Shown piece by piece: positions 8,479 to 18,548 of a stretch of DNA of 64,000 bases. Position 1 is the first letter of the stretch. Each line of letters begins with the position of its first letter. Source of the DNA: Smallanthus sonchifolius (taxonomy: Eukaryota; Streptophyta; Magnoliopsida; Asterales; Asteraceae); NCBI GenBank assembly GCA_023525975.1, contig CM042021.1, positions 103,833,501-103,897,500 of the forward strand, given 5' to 3'. The notes under the pieces were generated by a model. It ran no database searches. It saw nothing but the letters and a program-made list of their open reading frames with translations, and was not told where the DNA came from. A program made the translations under genes and the position numbers.

Positions 8479-10983
8479 TTAATTTTGATTTTGCCGATAT
8501 GGACATTTGTTGACCCTGTGTCCCGGTCTTTTACACCCCGAACATGTACGAGTCGTCTTTTCTTCTGCATAGGTTGCGTCCATTTCGTTTTGGAACCTCC
8601 TTGCACGTCGTCTACCTCTTACAATAGTTATCTTTGATGGATCCGGAATGAGACGCCAATCAGCGTATAGCCAATCTTCTTTATGACGCACCGGAAAATA
8701 CTGGTTGTTGTATTGTGCACGGTATACATCTGTATAGAACCTTGGATTGGCAGTTTCTTTTGGGTTTTGTCGTAAGTGGTGGGAAACTGCAACTGCATGG
8801 CTACATGGGAAGCGATAAATTTGCCACTTACCACACGAGCAGGTTCTTTCCTTAAATTCTACCGTATATGGACTAACGCCAGTTTCATCCGATGTCTGTA
8901 GGTTGGTCTCCACCATAAACCTCTGATCACGGGCTGAATAAGGGTATACCCTGTGTTGTTGTGCCCTTACTTCTCTATCATGGAAGATTGTCCACATTTT
9001 GGGGGGAAACTCTGTTGAGCAATTGTTTGCGATCTCCCAGTGTTTGACGTATTGCTCAACGTCTCTTTTGAATGTAAATTCAATTAATGCCTTTATTGGG
9101 AGCATCCTTGCACCACGTAAGACATTGTTCATGCTTTCTGATATGTTTGTGGTGAGGACACCCCATCTGCGGTTCCCCCGGTCATATAAGACAGTCCATT
9201 TTGTTTTATCAATATCTTGGAGGTACTTCCGCGCTTGTTTATTTGTTGCTTTGAGCTCATCCATCAGGCGGTCGTATTTCCTCTGTTGTGTTGTGCTTCC
9301 GATTTCCCAGCACATCCTTTTCAGGCTAACACTCTTGAACTTGTGCATGAAATTGCTTTTGATATGCCTCAGGCAAAATCGATGGTAGGCGTTGGGCTGC
9401 TTCCATGATTGTAAATTTTCCAGTGCGTGTTTTATACCCGCATGCCTATCTGAGATTACACACAGCGTTCGAGTTGCGGGATCTGCAACGTGATCCGCAA
9501 ATTGTTGGAGAAACCACTTCCAGCTCTCGTTTGTTTCTTCATCCACCAGGGCGTACGCAAGCGGCAAGATCATGTTGTTTGCATTTTTGGAAACCGCCAC
9601 CAATAATTTTCCCTTGTAAGTCCCCCTCAAATGGGTTGCATCTATGGAGATAACAGGAATGCAATAATTAAAAGCTTCAATACTGGGACGGAATGCCCAA
9701 AACACATACTTGAACACCGAGCAATCAGCTGGACTGTGCGGATGATGTAACCACTGCACAACGGTCCCGGGGTTTGATTGCTGTAGTGCCTGTATGTAGC
9801 TTGGTAATTCGAAGAAGTTATATTCCCAGCTACCATATATGTTTTCTATGGCCTTTTTTCTGGCCGCCCATGCCTTGCCGTAAGTGATATCAACATGCAG
9901 CTTCTCTTTGATTATAGCCTGAATTTGTTTCACCGGAAACGCAACATCTTTAACAAGTTGCTCTTGGATGTGGGCTGCTACAACTTTTGATCTTAGGGCC
10001 CGGTTGTTGTTGCGAGCCACAGTGGTGAAACATGAATGAGCTGGTGTCCAAACCTTCATTTTGAAACAATTTGAATTTTTCAATTTTTTTGCGGTGCATG
10101 TCCAACGACACGGTTCAGAGGTTTGTGATTGGCTGGTGTTATGCTCCTTGATGCTTTTACATTTTGCTTGGAACATGGTTGGTCTTGCATCCGAGATATA
10201 GATCTCTCTATTTTGACCGATATTCCACATTCGAACCGCGTAATCAACTTGTTTATATGTAGAGAAATACATATTTATACGTATTTCTGGATCTTGAGGG
10301 TTCCAAAAATCCATTTCATCTTCTGCCCCAAAATTATCTAGCGGAACATAGTCTTCATCCCTTCCTGTACCCACAACATTAAGTCCAGCAAAGTGGGTTA
10401 AACCCTGACTTTGATGTTCAGGTAAAGGAGGGATTGGTGCGTCGTCCTCTGGTTCACTCTCTGATGATTCATCCATTTCTTCAGCAGGAGACTTTTCGCT
10501 CTCTGATGTGTCTTCCATTTGTTCATCACCATCTGGGCCGGGGTATGTTGTTCGAAGTTCTTCTGTTTCGTAGCCTAGCTCAATGTTTTCATCTTCCACT
10601 TGCTGAATGTGTTGATTGATGTCTTCGGTTGTGTTACATGCGGATAAGGATGACCACTTGACATGTATATGTGCTATGAAATTTGGTACGGATGTGGCTA
10701 ACTGATATAACATGTTCATATCATTTGGTGATCTGATAAACGCGTTATGAGAACACCCACCGTATTCAAAAAAGAATGTTAACTCTAATTGAAAAGTTCT
10801 TATATCCACTTGAATATAATGAGCTATCATTTCAAGTAAATCCGTATATGTGATATTGTTTGAAACAAAGAACGAACATGTTTGAGTACCTCGGTGAGGA
10901 ATGACAACCCCGTCTTCAAATGACACTTCACCTCCGTAGTATAGTTTTACTAGAAAACTAGGCAAACCGAAAGAAGAATTCAT
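8479..10983 (-). CDS. MuDR-type transposase (MULE)
   Basis: An uninterrupted 834-aa frame. N-terminal ~110 residues: a PB1-like/MuDR N-terminal region. Then an acidic linker (about 130-230), a MuDR DNA-binding region (about 235-345), and an RNase-H-like DDE core: first Asp in ISIDATH (about 446), second Asp in VISDRH (about 511), and an Asn-Ile-Ser-Glu stretch further on that may supply the acidic residue. A SWIM zinc finger (CSCGKW...CSHAV, about 714-728) and a C-terminal zinc knuckle (CSGCKRPGHRVNKC, about 813-826) follow. The protein should excise and insert the element by binding its TIRs in the nucleus. No intron or stop is visible, so it may still encode a full protein. TAA closes it at 8479. 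The start at 10983 has a TATA-like CTATATAAC 72-80 bp upstream. Confidence 0.93.
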   Translation of the reverse strand: MNSSFGLPSFLVKLYYGGEVSFEDGVVIPHRGTQTCSFFVSNNITYTDLLEMIAHYIQVDIRTFQLELTFFFEYGGCSHNAFIRSPNDMNMLYQLATSVPNFIAHIHVKWSSLSACNTTEDINQHIQQVEDENIELGYETEELRTTYPGPDGDEQMEDTSESEKSPAEEMDESSESEPEDDAPIPPLPEHQSQGLTHFAGLNVVGTGRDEDYVPLDNFGAEDEMDFWNPQDPEIRINMYFSTYKQVDYAVRMWNIGQNREIYISDARPTMFQAKCKSIKEHNTSQSQTSEPCRWTCTAKKLKNSNCFKMKVWTPAHSCFTTVARNNNRALRSKVVAAHIQEQLVKDVAFPVKQIQAIIKEKLHVDITYGKAWAARKKAIENIYGSWEYNFFELPSYIQALQQSNPGTVVQWLHHPHSPADCSVFKYVFWAFRPSIEAFNYCIPVISIDATHLRGTYKGKLLVAVSKNANNMILPLAYALVDEETNESWKWFLQQFADHVADPATRTLCVISDRHAGIKHALENLQSWKQPNAYHRFCLRHIKSNFMHKFKSVSLKRMCWEIGSTTQQRKYDRLMDELKATNKQARKYLQDIDKTKWTVLYDRGNRRWGVLTTNISESMNNVLRGARMLPIKALIEFTFKRDVEQYVKHWEIANNCSTEFPPKMWTIFHDREVRAQQHRVYPYSARDQRFMVETNLQTSDETGVSPYTVEFKERTCSCGKWQIYRFPCSHAVAVSHHLRQNPKETANPRFYTDVYRAQYNNQYFPVRHKEDWLYADWRLIPDPSKITIVRGRRRARRFQNEMDATYAEEKTTRTCSGCKRPGHRVNKCPYRQNQN

Positions 10984-11477
10984 GTTTATAAGTTGATTTT
11001 TGTTGGAAAATGATTTGATCGGTTTAAACTGCTAATTATGGTGGTGAAATACTTGTTATATAGGAGTTGTGATGCATGTGAGGCATGTGAGGCAACAGTA
11101 CTATATTTATTATTCTTGACACAAAATTTTGCAGATGCATGTGATGCATGTCAGGCGCATGTGATGGATGTCAGGCAACAGTAAAAATTATTATAATTTT
11201 GCAGATGCATGTCAGTCGCATGTGATGGATGTCACGCAACAGTAAAAATTTTTATGATTTTGCAGATGCATGTGATGCATGTCAGTAGCATGTGATGGAT
11301 GTCAGGCAACAGTAAAAATTGTTATGAATTTGCAGATGCATGTGATGCATGTGATCCTTTTTATTTCTAACCTAAATTCTACCTACCGCCAGACCCTTTT
11401 ATCTATAAAAGGAACGTATGGGTAATCCATGGGTGATGCATCACAAACACGAGCAAAGGTAAAACACATTCACTAAA
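10984..11477. promoter_or_regulatory. Divergent MULE promoter with ATGCAT tandem repeats
   Basis: The 494-bp space between the transposase start (minus) and the small gene start (plus) carries four copies of a 61-70 bp repeat, anchored by GCAGATGCATGT at 11131, 11201, 11262 and 11332, with a partial copy at about 11072-11104. Each contains ATGCAT palindromes and GGCAACAGTA. TATA-like boxes face both ways: CTATATAAC (minus, 11063-11055) and CTATAAAA (plus, 11403-11410). The layout fits a shared bidirectional promoter. A 20-bp phrase starting GGGTAATCCATGG occurs both in the leader (11420-11439) and in the coding region (11540-11559). Confidence 0.75.
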
Positions 11478-11592
11478 ATGGCCTATTCCTCTTCTAATGC
11501 AAACAAGGGCAAAGGTAAAGCTTCTAATAGCCCACCTAAGGGTAATCCATGGGTGATGCCAGCCAAAAAAAAGCCTGAGGTGTTATGCATGT
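11478..11592 (+). pseudogene. Small zinc-ribbon-like MULE gene, exon 1 left half
   Basis: ATG 11478 begins a Lys/Ser/Asn-rich segment (38 codons) that stops at the Gypsy-1 insertion after the first cysteine of a CxxC pair. The frame continues at 20343 beyond Gypsy-1 and one target-site copy. I know of no family for this protein. See the right half (20343-20776) for the domain description. The gene is divergent from the transposase gene and convergent with the PMD gene, the position held by the second gene in some other autonomous MULEs. It cannot be expressed whole while Gypsy-1 remains. Confidence 0.7.
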
Positions 11593-13584
11593 TGTAAGGC
11601 CCCTTTCCCGGGTGACCTCACTCGTTGGATTTACTCATAAACATAGCCATAGATACTGAATAATTACATTGAATACTTTCTAAACGTAGCGTGAGCTTAC
11701 ATCATTCGATTACATAGCCATAACAGCGGAAGTCTTAATCATTTAAACATAACACATTGCTTTAACAAAAATTAAAGTGGATGGGATGTCAGCCCTTGAT
11801 CGGGATAGCCTTCACTCCAATGCACGACCTTTCTTCTTTTTACCTGAAATGTATACTAAAAGTCAGCTAACGCTGGTGAGTTCTAGTTAAAAACATTTAG
11901 GTATGAACATTATTCATTTATAAATACTTACGTATAAATATATAAATATAAATACACATTTACATATCCTTTGCTTTCTTTTATCATTCGTATGTGAGCA
12001 CATAAATATGCATTCACCTTTACTTTCATTAACATTTATTGGTCATACTCATAAAAGTGATCAGCCAACATTCATTTATGCGTAAGTCACGAAGACATAC
12101 GCCCGTCCTACCGTCGTAGTCCGTCCTCCACAACATCCGGCAAACCTTCGGCCATCTGTTATGCTATACCGTCCGGCAAACCTTCGGCCGTCCGTCTTAA
12201 CCGTACTACCGTCGTAGTCCGTCATATTCGCCCGTCTGCCCTAAGGCATCCGTTTCCCACGTGAACTATTATATATGCAACCGTTCTACTTATCATTGAT
12301 AAGGCAATTGCTTCGACCGTCCATTAGTGCCTTTCACACGTCCTAGCTAATGAAGGAACGTGTTTGTCCCGATTGCAAAATAGTCACGAGGTCGTCCGTC
12401 TACCGAAGTAGCCGTTATCATCGAAGCGTCCATACATTTACATGCATTCGTAACAAGCAATATATAAAATATAAAGCAAGATTTTCTTCTTTTTCGTTAT
12501 GTCGTTCGTTCATTCATTCTTTGTATACATTCGTTTCATTCTTGTTCATCATTATTTTACGTATGATCATATTAACATTCATATATATATAAGTATCACA
12601 TATGATCACATTGGCATTCATAACATTTATTCATTTAATGTATACACTTCAGCCCCAAAACATTTAAAATGATTTGCACATAACATAAAAATGGGAACAT
12701 AGAACTCACCTGATAGGCGGGTCCCTGAAGTATAATAGCTGGTTTCGAAACGTCACTAAGGTCACCCACAATCTGTATAATAAGGTCATACATATAAGGT
12801 AGGGCTCCTAAATGACACTAGACATTACTATTCTTGAACTCAGTAGTTTCGGGAGGTGGGTCGCATCAAAACTATGGTAGTTTCGAGCTATGGTCTTACA
12901 CTCGAAACTAGGTAGTTTCGAGTCATAATCCTTCTATCGAAACTAGGTAGTTTCGAGTCATGAGATCCTATCGAAACTATGGTAGTTTCGAGTCATTGGC
13001 TGCTATCGAAACTAGATAGTTTCGAGTCAAACATGACTATCGAAACTAGAGTAGTTTCGACGGGTCTGTATGTATCGAAACTATAGTTTCGAGTCATGGG
13101 TCTGCATCTTCCCTGACCAGAACCTTGCTCCAGCCAACTTATTTCCAATCGATTAAACCTTGAGCATTCTACGTTAAACACCTTCCTTTATCGTTCTTGA
13201 GTTCAAATACGTGATTTGTTTCAAGTTTCGTATGCAAAAATCGTATCTTTATTTGATTTAAACCCGAGACATGCAAAGACTCATAATCAGAGGCGATGCT
13301 TACCTCAACAGGCCCGATTTCTGCTGCTATGCGTTGAAATGGTGGAGTCGGATGATTCCCGAGCCCTTGAGTCTTCTCCTTGCGGTTTTCTTCACAAGCC
13401 GATCGCTCTCTCTCTCTCTCTCTAGTATTCTTGCGCAGGAAGATGAAATGAGAGGGGTTTGGGTTGAAGCTGCTGTTTTGTAATGGGGTTTCCCCCTTTT
13501 CTTTTCGGCCCATGGGCCGAAATTTTGGCCAAGCCCACTTTATTTCCCTTTTCTATTTGTCTTGTCATTATTTGGGATGTTACA
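11593..13584 (-). repeat. Gypsy-1 3' LTR (1,992 bp)
   Basis: TGTAAGGCCCC...GGGATGTTACA in window orientation. It contains seven CGAAACTA-n-TAGTTTCG palindromes (12850-13100), a CT/GA microsatellite (about 13405-13424) and the 20-bp perfect palindrome TTTCGGCCCATGGGCCGAAA (13503-13522). It retains about 203 bp (about 12204-12407) that the 5' LTR has lost. Confidence 0.95.
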
Positions 13585-13600
13585 AGTCTACCCTCCTTAA
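13585..13600 (-). promoter_or_regulatory. Gypsy-1 polypurine tract
   Basis: Read on the minus strand, TTAAGGAGGGTAGACT abuts the 3' LTR. This is the expected place and composition for the plus-strand DNA primer. Confidence 0.75.
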
Positions 13601-13623
13601 TGAGGTTTCGTCCTCGAAACCTG

Positions 13624-16600
13624 TTACACGTTAAACAACTGGGGATACAGTTCCTTCATCTCGTCTTCTTTCTCCCAAGTAGCCTCGGACCCCTTTCTGT
13701 GTTTCCATTGTATTTTGACTAAAGGAATCGACTTATTGCGTAATCGTTTCTCGGCTCTGTCAAGAATAGCTATTGGTTCTTCTACATAGTTCAAGCTGTT
13801 ATCCACTTCGATTTCGTCATAAGGTATGTGAGCCGTATCGTCAGCAAGGCACTTGCGTAAGTGTGATATGTGGAATGTAGGGTGAATTCCATCGAGCTCA
13901 TCTGGTAAGTCGAGTTTGTAAGCCACTCGGCCAACTCTTGCTATGATTTTGAAAGGCCCGACAAACCTTGGGCTTAATTTGCCACGTTTTCTGAATCGGA
14001 TAATCCCCTTCCAGGGTGACACTTTCAATAGTACCATGTCCCCTACTTGAAATTCTAAATCCCTTCTTCTCTTGTCCGCGTATGATTTTTGTCTGTCTTT
14101 TGCGGCTTTCATGCGTGCTTTTATCTGGTCAAATTTTTCAGAAGTAGCTTTGACCACCTCGAGACTTGCAAAGTCTTTCTGTCCAATTTCCCCCCAACAG
14201 ACCGGGGTTCGACATCTTCTCCCATACAGCATCTCAAATGGCGGCATGTCAATGGTTGAGTGATAGCTGTTATTATATGAAAATTCTGCCAAGGGCAAAT
14301 GGCTGTCCCAGCTACCACCGAAGTCAATGATACAGGCCCGGAGCATGTCCTCCAAGGTCTGAATGGTTCTTTCCGATTGACCATCGGTTTGAGGGTGGTA
14401 AGCTGTGCTGATGTTTAGCCTAGTGCCCATGGATTCGTTGAATTTCTTCCAAAACCTTGACGTGAATCGAGTGTCCCTGTCCGACACGATCGTTAACGGC
14501 ATGCCATGTCTGCTTACGATTTCCTTGATAAAAATTTCTGCCAACTTCTCTGACGAAGAAGCCTCACGTATAGGTAAGAAGTGAGCACTTTTCGTCAAGC
14601 GGTCGACGATCACCCAAATGGTATCATTACCTTTAGCTGTTCGCGGTAGCTTGGTGATGAAGTCCATCGTGATCTCCTCCCACTTCCATTCCGGTATTGG
14701 CAAAGGTTGCATTTTACCGCATGGCTTCTGGTGTTCGGCCTTAACTAGTGAACAAGTCAGGCACTTGCTCACATATTTAGTCACATCGTTCTTCATTCCA
14801 GGCCACCAGTAGTCTTTCCTCAAGTCTTGGTACATTTTGTTTGTCCCGGGGTGAATAGAGTAGCGAGACTTATGGGCCTCGTCAAGGATTTTGGCCCTAA
14901 GTTCACCAATCTTAGGTATCCACATCCGGCCAAAACGAGTTCGTACACCGTACGTATTGGTCTCCAGGTTGCTCTGTTGTCCAATTATTCTTTCTCGTTT
15001 CACATTTCTTTCTAATAGTGCCTCATCTTGTGCCTTTACTATTTCATTCATTAAATCTGGTGTTATAATCAACTGACACGCCTTGATTCTAATAGGTGTC
15101 GACTCTTCCTTCCTGCTTAAGGCGTCAGCCACTACATTTGCCTTGCCTGGGTGGTATAATATTTCGCAATCGTAGTCTTTTAGTAGTTCCAACCACCTTC
15201 TTTGTCTCATGTTTAATTCCTTCTGCTCGAAGAAGTACTTCAGGCTCTTGTGATCGGAGTAGATGGTGCATTTAACTCCGTACAGATAATGCCTCCATAT
15301 CTTTAATGCGAAAACTACGGCCGCCAACTCCAGATCGTGAGTCGGGTAGTTAACTTCATGAATCTTTAACTGTCGCGAGGCATAAGCAATTACCTTTCCT
15401 CGTTGCATAAGTACACAACCCAATCCTTGCCCCGAAGCGTCAGAGTAGACTACCAAGTCTTCGTTTCCCTCAGGTAAGGTCAAGACTGGAGCTTGGGTTA
15501 ATCGTGTCTTCAACTCTTCGAACGCATTGTTTTGGGTTGGTCCCCATTCATACTTTACTTCCTTACGTGTCAGCTTTGTCAGTGGCGAGGCTATTCTCGA
15601 GAAATCCTGAATGAACCTCCGATAGTAGCCTGCCAACCCCAGAAAACTTCGTATATCAGTTGGCGTTTTCGGGATGTTCCATTCCTTTACCGCTTCGATC
15701 TTAGCAGGATCCACCATAATGCCGTCCGGGTTTACGACATGGCCTAGGAATTGGACCTCCCTAAGCCAGAACGCGCATTTGGAGAATTTTGCATACAACT
15801 TCTCCTGCTTTAGAACCTCCAATACTTCTCTTAGGTGACAGTGGTGATCACCTTCATTCTTTGAATATATGAGGATGTCATCTATAAAAACTATTACTGA
15901 TCGATCCAACATGGGTCGGCATACTCTGTTCATTAAATCCATAAATGCTGCTGGTGCGTTGGTTAGTCCGAAGGACATCACAAGAAATTCATAATGCCCG
16001 TAACGTGTACGAAACGCAGTTTTCGGTACATCCTTCTCTCTTACTTTCAATTGATGGTAACCCGACCTGAGATCAATCTTTGAGAACCAACTCGCGCCTT
16101 GTAATTGATCAAAGAGGTCGTCTATTCTAGGCAGTGGGTATTTGTTCTTTACTGTTCTCTTGTTCAATTCACGGTAGTCGATGCACATGCGCATGCTGCC
16201 GTCCTTTTTCTTTACAAATAATACCGGAGCTCCCCATGGTGAGATGCTCGGTCTGATAAATCCTTTCTCTGTTAATTCTTCAAGTTGGGACATTAATTCT
16301 TTCATTTCTGACGGAGCCAATCGGTATGGTGCCTTGGCAACGGGCTCAGCTCCTGGCAGTAAGTCAATCTGAAATTCTATTTCCCGATCGAGCGGCAAAC
16401 CAGGTAGGTCCTCTGGGAACACTTCTGGAAAATTGCACACCACGGGTACATCTTTTAGCTCTTTCGTTTTCATTCTATCGTCAATAACATACGCCAGATA
16501 AGCTTCGCAACCGCGCCTCATGTAACTTTCGGCCTTGATCATCGAGATGACGTTCGGCATTGTGCTATTCCAGTCACCATAAACCGTAATCGGACTGCCG

Positions 16601-16791
16601 TCAGTGGCCTTGAGATGTATCATCTTTCGTTTACATATGATTTGAGCTTCGTTGGCAGCTAACCAATCCATGCCCAATACTACATCGAATCCTCCTAAGG
16701 TTAGAAGGTACAATTTAGATGGAAACTTATGGCCCTCTATTTCTACCATGCAATCGTCAGTCACTTGGATGACTACTGAGTTTTTTACCAA
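13624..16791 (-). CDS. Gypsy-1 pol: protease end, RT, RNase H, integrase, chromodomain
   Basis: A frame of about 1,055 codons with no ATG at its 5' end; it is entered by a +1 shift from gag-PR within an AAAAAA run at 16781-16786. Order: protease C-terminal half (GMDWL), RT (FVKKKDGSMRMCIDYRELN, LPRIDDLFDQL, active site FIDD), RNase H (YSDAS), integrase zinc finger (HPGTNKMYQDL...CLTC) and core (TMDF, SDRDTRF, TDGQSERT), and a chromodomain-like C-terminus (TWEKEDEMKELYP). These enzymes copy and insert the element. All catalytic motifs look intact. The chromodomain places it in the chromovirus branch; I suspect Tekay-like but cannot prove it. Confidence 0.93.
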   Translation of the reverse strand: MVKNSVVIQVTDDCMVEIEGHKFPSKLYLLTLGGFDVVLGMDWLAANEAQIICKRKMIHLKATDGSPITVYGDWNSTMPNVISMIKAESYMRRGCEAYLAYVIDDRMKTKELKDVPVVCNFPEVFPEDLPGLPLDREIEFQIDLLPGAEPVAKAPYRLAPSEMKELMSQLEELTEKGFIRPSISPWGAPVLFVKKKDGSMRMCIDYRELNKRTVKNKYPLPRIDDLFDQLQGASWFSKIDLRSGYHQLKVREKDVPKTAFRTRYGHYEFLVMSFGLTNAPAAFMDLMNRVCRPMLDRSVIVFIDDILIYSKNEGDHHCHLREVLEVLKQEKLYAKFSKCAFWLREVQFLGHVVNPDGIMVDPAKIEAVKEWNIPKTPTDIRSFLGLAGYYRRFIQDFSRIASPLTKLTRKEVKYEWGPTQNNAFEELKTRLTQAPVLTLPEGNEDLVVYSDASGQGLGCVLMQRGKVIAYASRQLKIHEVNYPTHDLELAAVVFALKIWRHYLYGVKCTIYSDHKSLKYFFEQKELNMRQRRWLELLKDYDCEILYHPGKANVVADALSRKEESTPIRIKACQLIITPDLMNEIVKAQDEALLERNVKRERIIGQQSNLETNTYGVRTRFGRMWIPKIGELRAKILDEAHKSRYSIHPGTNKMYQDLRKDYWWPGMKNDVTKYVSKCLTCSLVKAEHQKPCGKMQPLPIPEWKWEEITMDFITKLPRTAKGNDTIWVIVDRLTKSAHFLPIREASSSEKLAEIFIKEIVSRHGMPLTIVSDRDTRFTSRFWKKFNESMGTRLNISTAYHPQTDGQSERTIQTLEDMLRACIIDFGGSWDSHLPLAEFSYNNSYHSTIDMPPFEMLYGRRCRTPVCWGEIGQKDFASLEVVKATSEKFDQIKARMKAAKDRQKSYADKRRRDLEFQVGDMVLLKVSPWKGIIRFRKRGKLSPRFVGPFKIIARVGRVAYKLDLPDELDGIHPTFHISHLRKCLADDTAHIPYDEIEVDNSLNYVEEPIAILDRAEKRLRNKSIPLVKIQWKHRKGSEATWEKEDEMKELYPQLFNV

Positions 16792-18193
16792 TAGCAGTTT
16801 GTACGCTAAAGGCCCTTATAAGGCTAGTGATTGTGCAGTCTAATTTGCGGCTAAAGGCAGTGGATATAAAACTTTTACTAGCACCAGAATCAAACAGAAT
16901 AGCAGCATGTTCATCATTTACTAGGAACGTACCCGACACGACGTCAGGGTTTCCTCTTGCTTCTTCCTCGGTTAAAGCATAGGCCCGAGTCCTAGCCTTT
17001 GGCTGTTCCTTTTCTTTTTCTTTCCCCAAACCAGATTGTCCAGTCTTCCTGCAATCCTTAGTAGCGTGCCCATACCAACCACAGTTCTGGCACTTGATGC
17101 CCTTAGTACAATCCTTCGAGTAGTGCCCCGGTCTTCCACATTTAAAACACATGGTTGAGCCGGCCAAACATTCATCGCGGTGCTGTTTCCCGCATTTTGT
17201 GCAAATTTCGTACTCATCATTCCTTGGCTTCTTTGCCTCAGCAGTAACATTTCCTCTTCCAGTCCCCTTAGACGAGTTCTCCCACTTCCTCTTTGGTGCC
17301 TCCGGCACCGGGTCCTCATTGGCATAATCGTCATAGACGATTCCGGAGAGATTCACTACCGACTCGAAAGTCGAGGGTAGGTTAGCTTTCACATGAACAC
17401 GGACCTTTTGGGGTAGGCCTTTGACATAATACTTAATCAATCGCTCCTCAGTCTCTACCAGGTGGGGTACCAGTTGAGCTAGCTCATTAAATCTTGAAGT
17501 GTACTGGCGATGAGTCTTGTTGCCAGCCTTGAAATTTAGAAACTCGTTTTCCACTCGATCAATCTCGTTCTGTGGGCAGAACTTCTGGATTATCAACTTT
17601 TTCAGATCTTCCCAAGTCATTCTTTTGAGAGCGTTTGGCGATTTAGTTCTTTGGATAGTCCTCCACCAACTTAGTGCCTCGTTGGTGAAAGAGTGAGTCA
17701 CATATTTTACAGCCTGGTCAGGTCGGCATTCGCTTATGTTGATTACCCCATTCATCCTCTCGATCCATTCAAACGTAGCCACCGAATCCTTGTTTCCATC
17801 AAATTTGGGCGGATCACCGTCCTTAAATCCTTTGTAGGTACACCCATGGGTGTTCAGTCTCACTGTCACTTCATCCCCATCACTATCATAAACTTTCTCC
17901 TCATGGTTGTTTTCCTCCTCCTCTTTGCTCTTCTTTAGTGCCTCAGATAACAGATCAGGCAGTACTTTCTTCAGAGTTAGTATGACCTCACGGGCAATAG
18001 CATCTCTAACTTCGGGTTCCAGTCGTAGAGATCCTTCATTGCCCTCAGCTGGTGGGGTTACATTTGTTTCATGCACGCTCTCAGTGTGTTCCACGTGCAC
18101 ACTCTCCTCTTCCTCATATCTTTGGTTCAATGGCGGTCTACCGACTCGGCCAGTGCGACCGCCTCGGCGTCCAGTTCCTCTTTTACGAGCCAT
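16757..18193 (-). CDS. Gypsy-1 gag and protease start
   Basis: 478 codons from ATG 18193. A basic N-terminus is followed by an acidic/coiled stretch, the retrotransposon gag core (about 125-270, with LSWWRTIQ and EFLNFKAG), and a Cys-rich region with a CTKCGKQHRDEC box and two CX2CX4HX4C zinc knuckles (CFKCGRPGHYSKDC, CQNCGWYGHATKDC). The aspartic protease active site ILFDSGAS follows near residue 430. The frame ends 35 bp inside the pol frame. Gag makes the particle; protease cuts the polyprotein. If the element needs continuous translation, one base too many in the A6 run at 16781-16786 is the only break. Confidence 0.93.
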   Translation of the reverse strand: MARKRGTGRRGGRTGRVGRPPLNQRYEEEESVHVEHTESVHETNVTPPAEGNEGSLRLEPEVRDAIAREVILTLKKVLPDLLSEALKKSKEEEENNHEEKVYDSDGDEVTVRLNTHGCTYKGFKDGDPPKFDGNKDSVATFEWIERMNGVINISECRPDQAVKYVTHSFTNEALSWWRTIQRTKSPNALKRMTWEDLKKLIIQKFCPQNEIDRVENEFLNFKAGNKTHRQYTSRFNELAQLVPHLVETEERLIKYYVKGLPQKVRVHVKANLPSTFESVVNLSGIVYDDYANEDPVPEAPKRKWENSSKGTGRGNVTAEAKKPRNDEYEICTKCGKQHRDECLAGSTMCFKCGRPGHYSKDCTKGIKCQNCGWYGHATKDCRKTGQSGLGKEKEKEQPKARTRAYALTEEEARGNPDVVSGTFLVNDEHAAILFDSGASKSFISTAFSRKLDCTITSLIRAFSVQTAIGKKLSSHPSD

Positions 18194-18533
18194 AGTTTTC
18201 TAGATTTCCTGTTGAGTAAAAAGGTATACATCAATGTCATTCCTTCAGATCATAGTTTAGAACAGTACGAGCAAGGTAAATTCTTAATTACAGTGACCGG
18301 TTTGTGATTAATAATTTGCTTTGCTTTTCGGGTTCGAAACTCTTCACATCAGTAGTGACATTGACATCTAAGCGTTCTAAGTTAAGGTATCTATCCCTAA
18401 CTATAGGCATTAACTTTATGACTTACTTACTGCACTGGCGTTGGCGTCGGCTACCCAGACTGACATCCGTGCGTTGGTCCCATTATCAGCTTGAGTCCAG
18501 ACATTTAGGGATGTCTGAATCTCTCAAACTATT
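18194..18533 (-). other. Gypsy-1 untranslated leader
   Basis: About 340 bp between the PBS and the gag ATG. Open frames on the plus strand here are short and unsupported. This is the expected position of the packaging signal, but I see no recognisable structure. Confidence 0.6.
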
Positions 18534-18545
18534 GCTCTGATACCA
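18534..18545 (-). promoter_or_regulatory. Gypsy-1 primer binding site
   Basis: TGGTATCAGAGC on the minus strand, three bases inside the 5' LTR. It complements the 3' end of plant initiator tRNA-Met, the usual minus-strand primer of plant LTR elements. Confidence 0.93.
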
Positions 18546-18548
18546 ACT

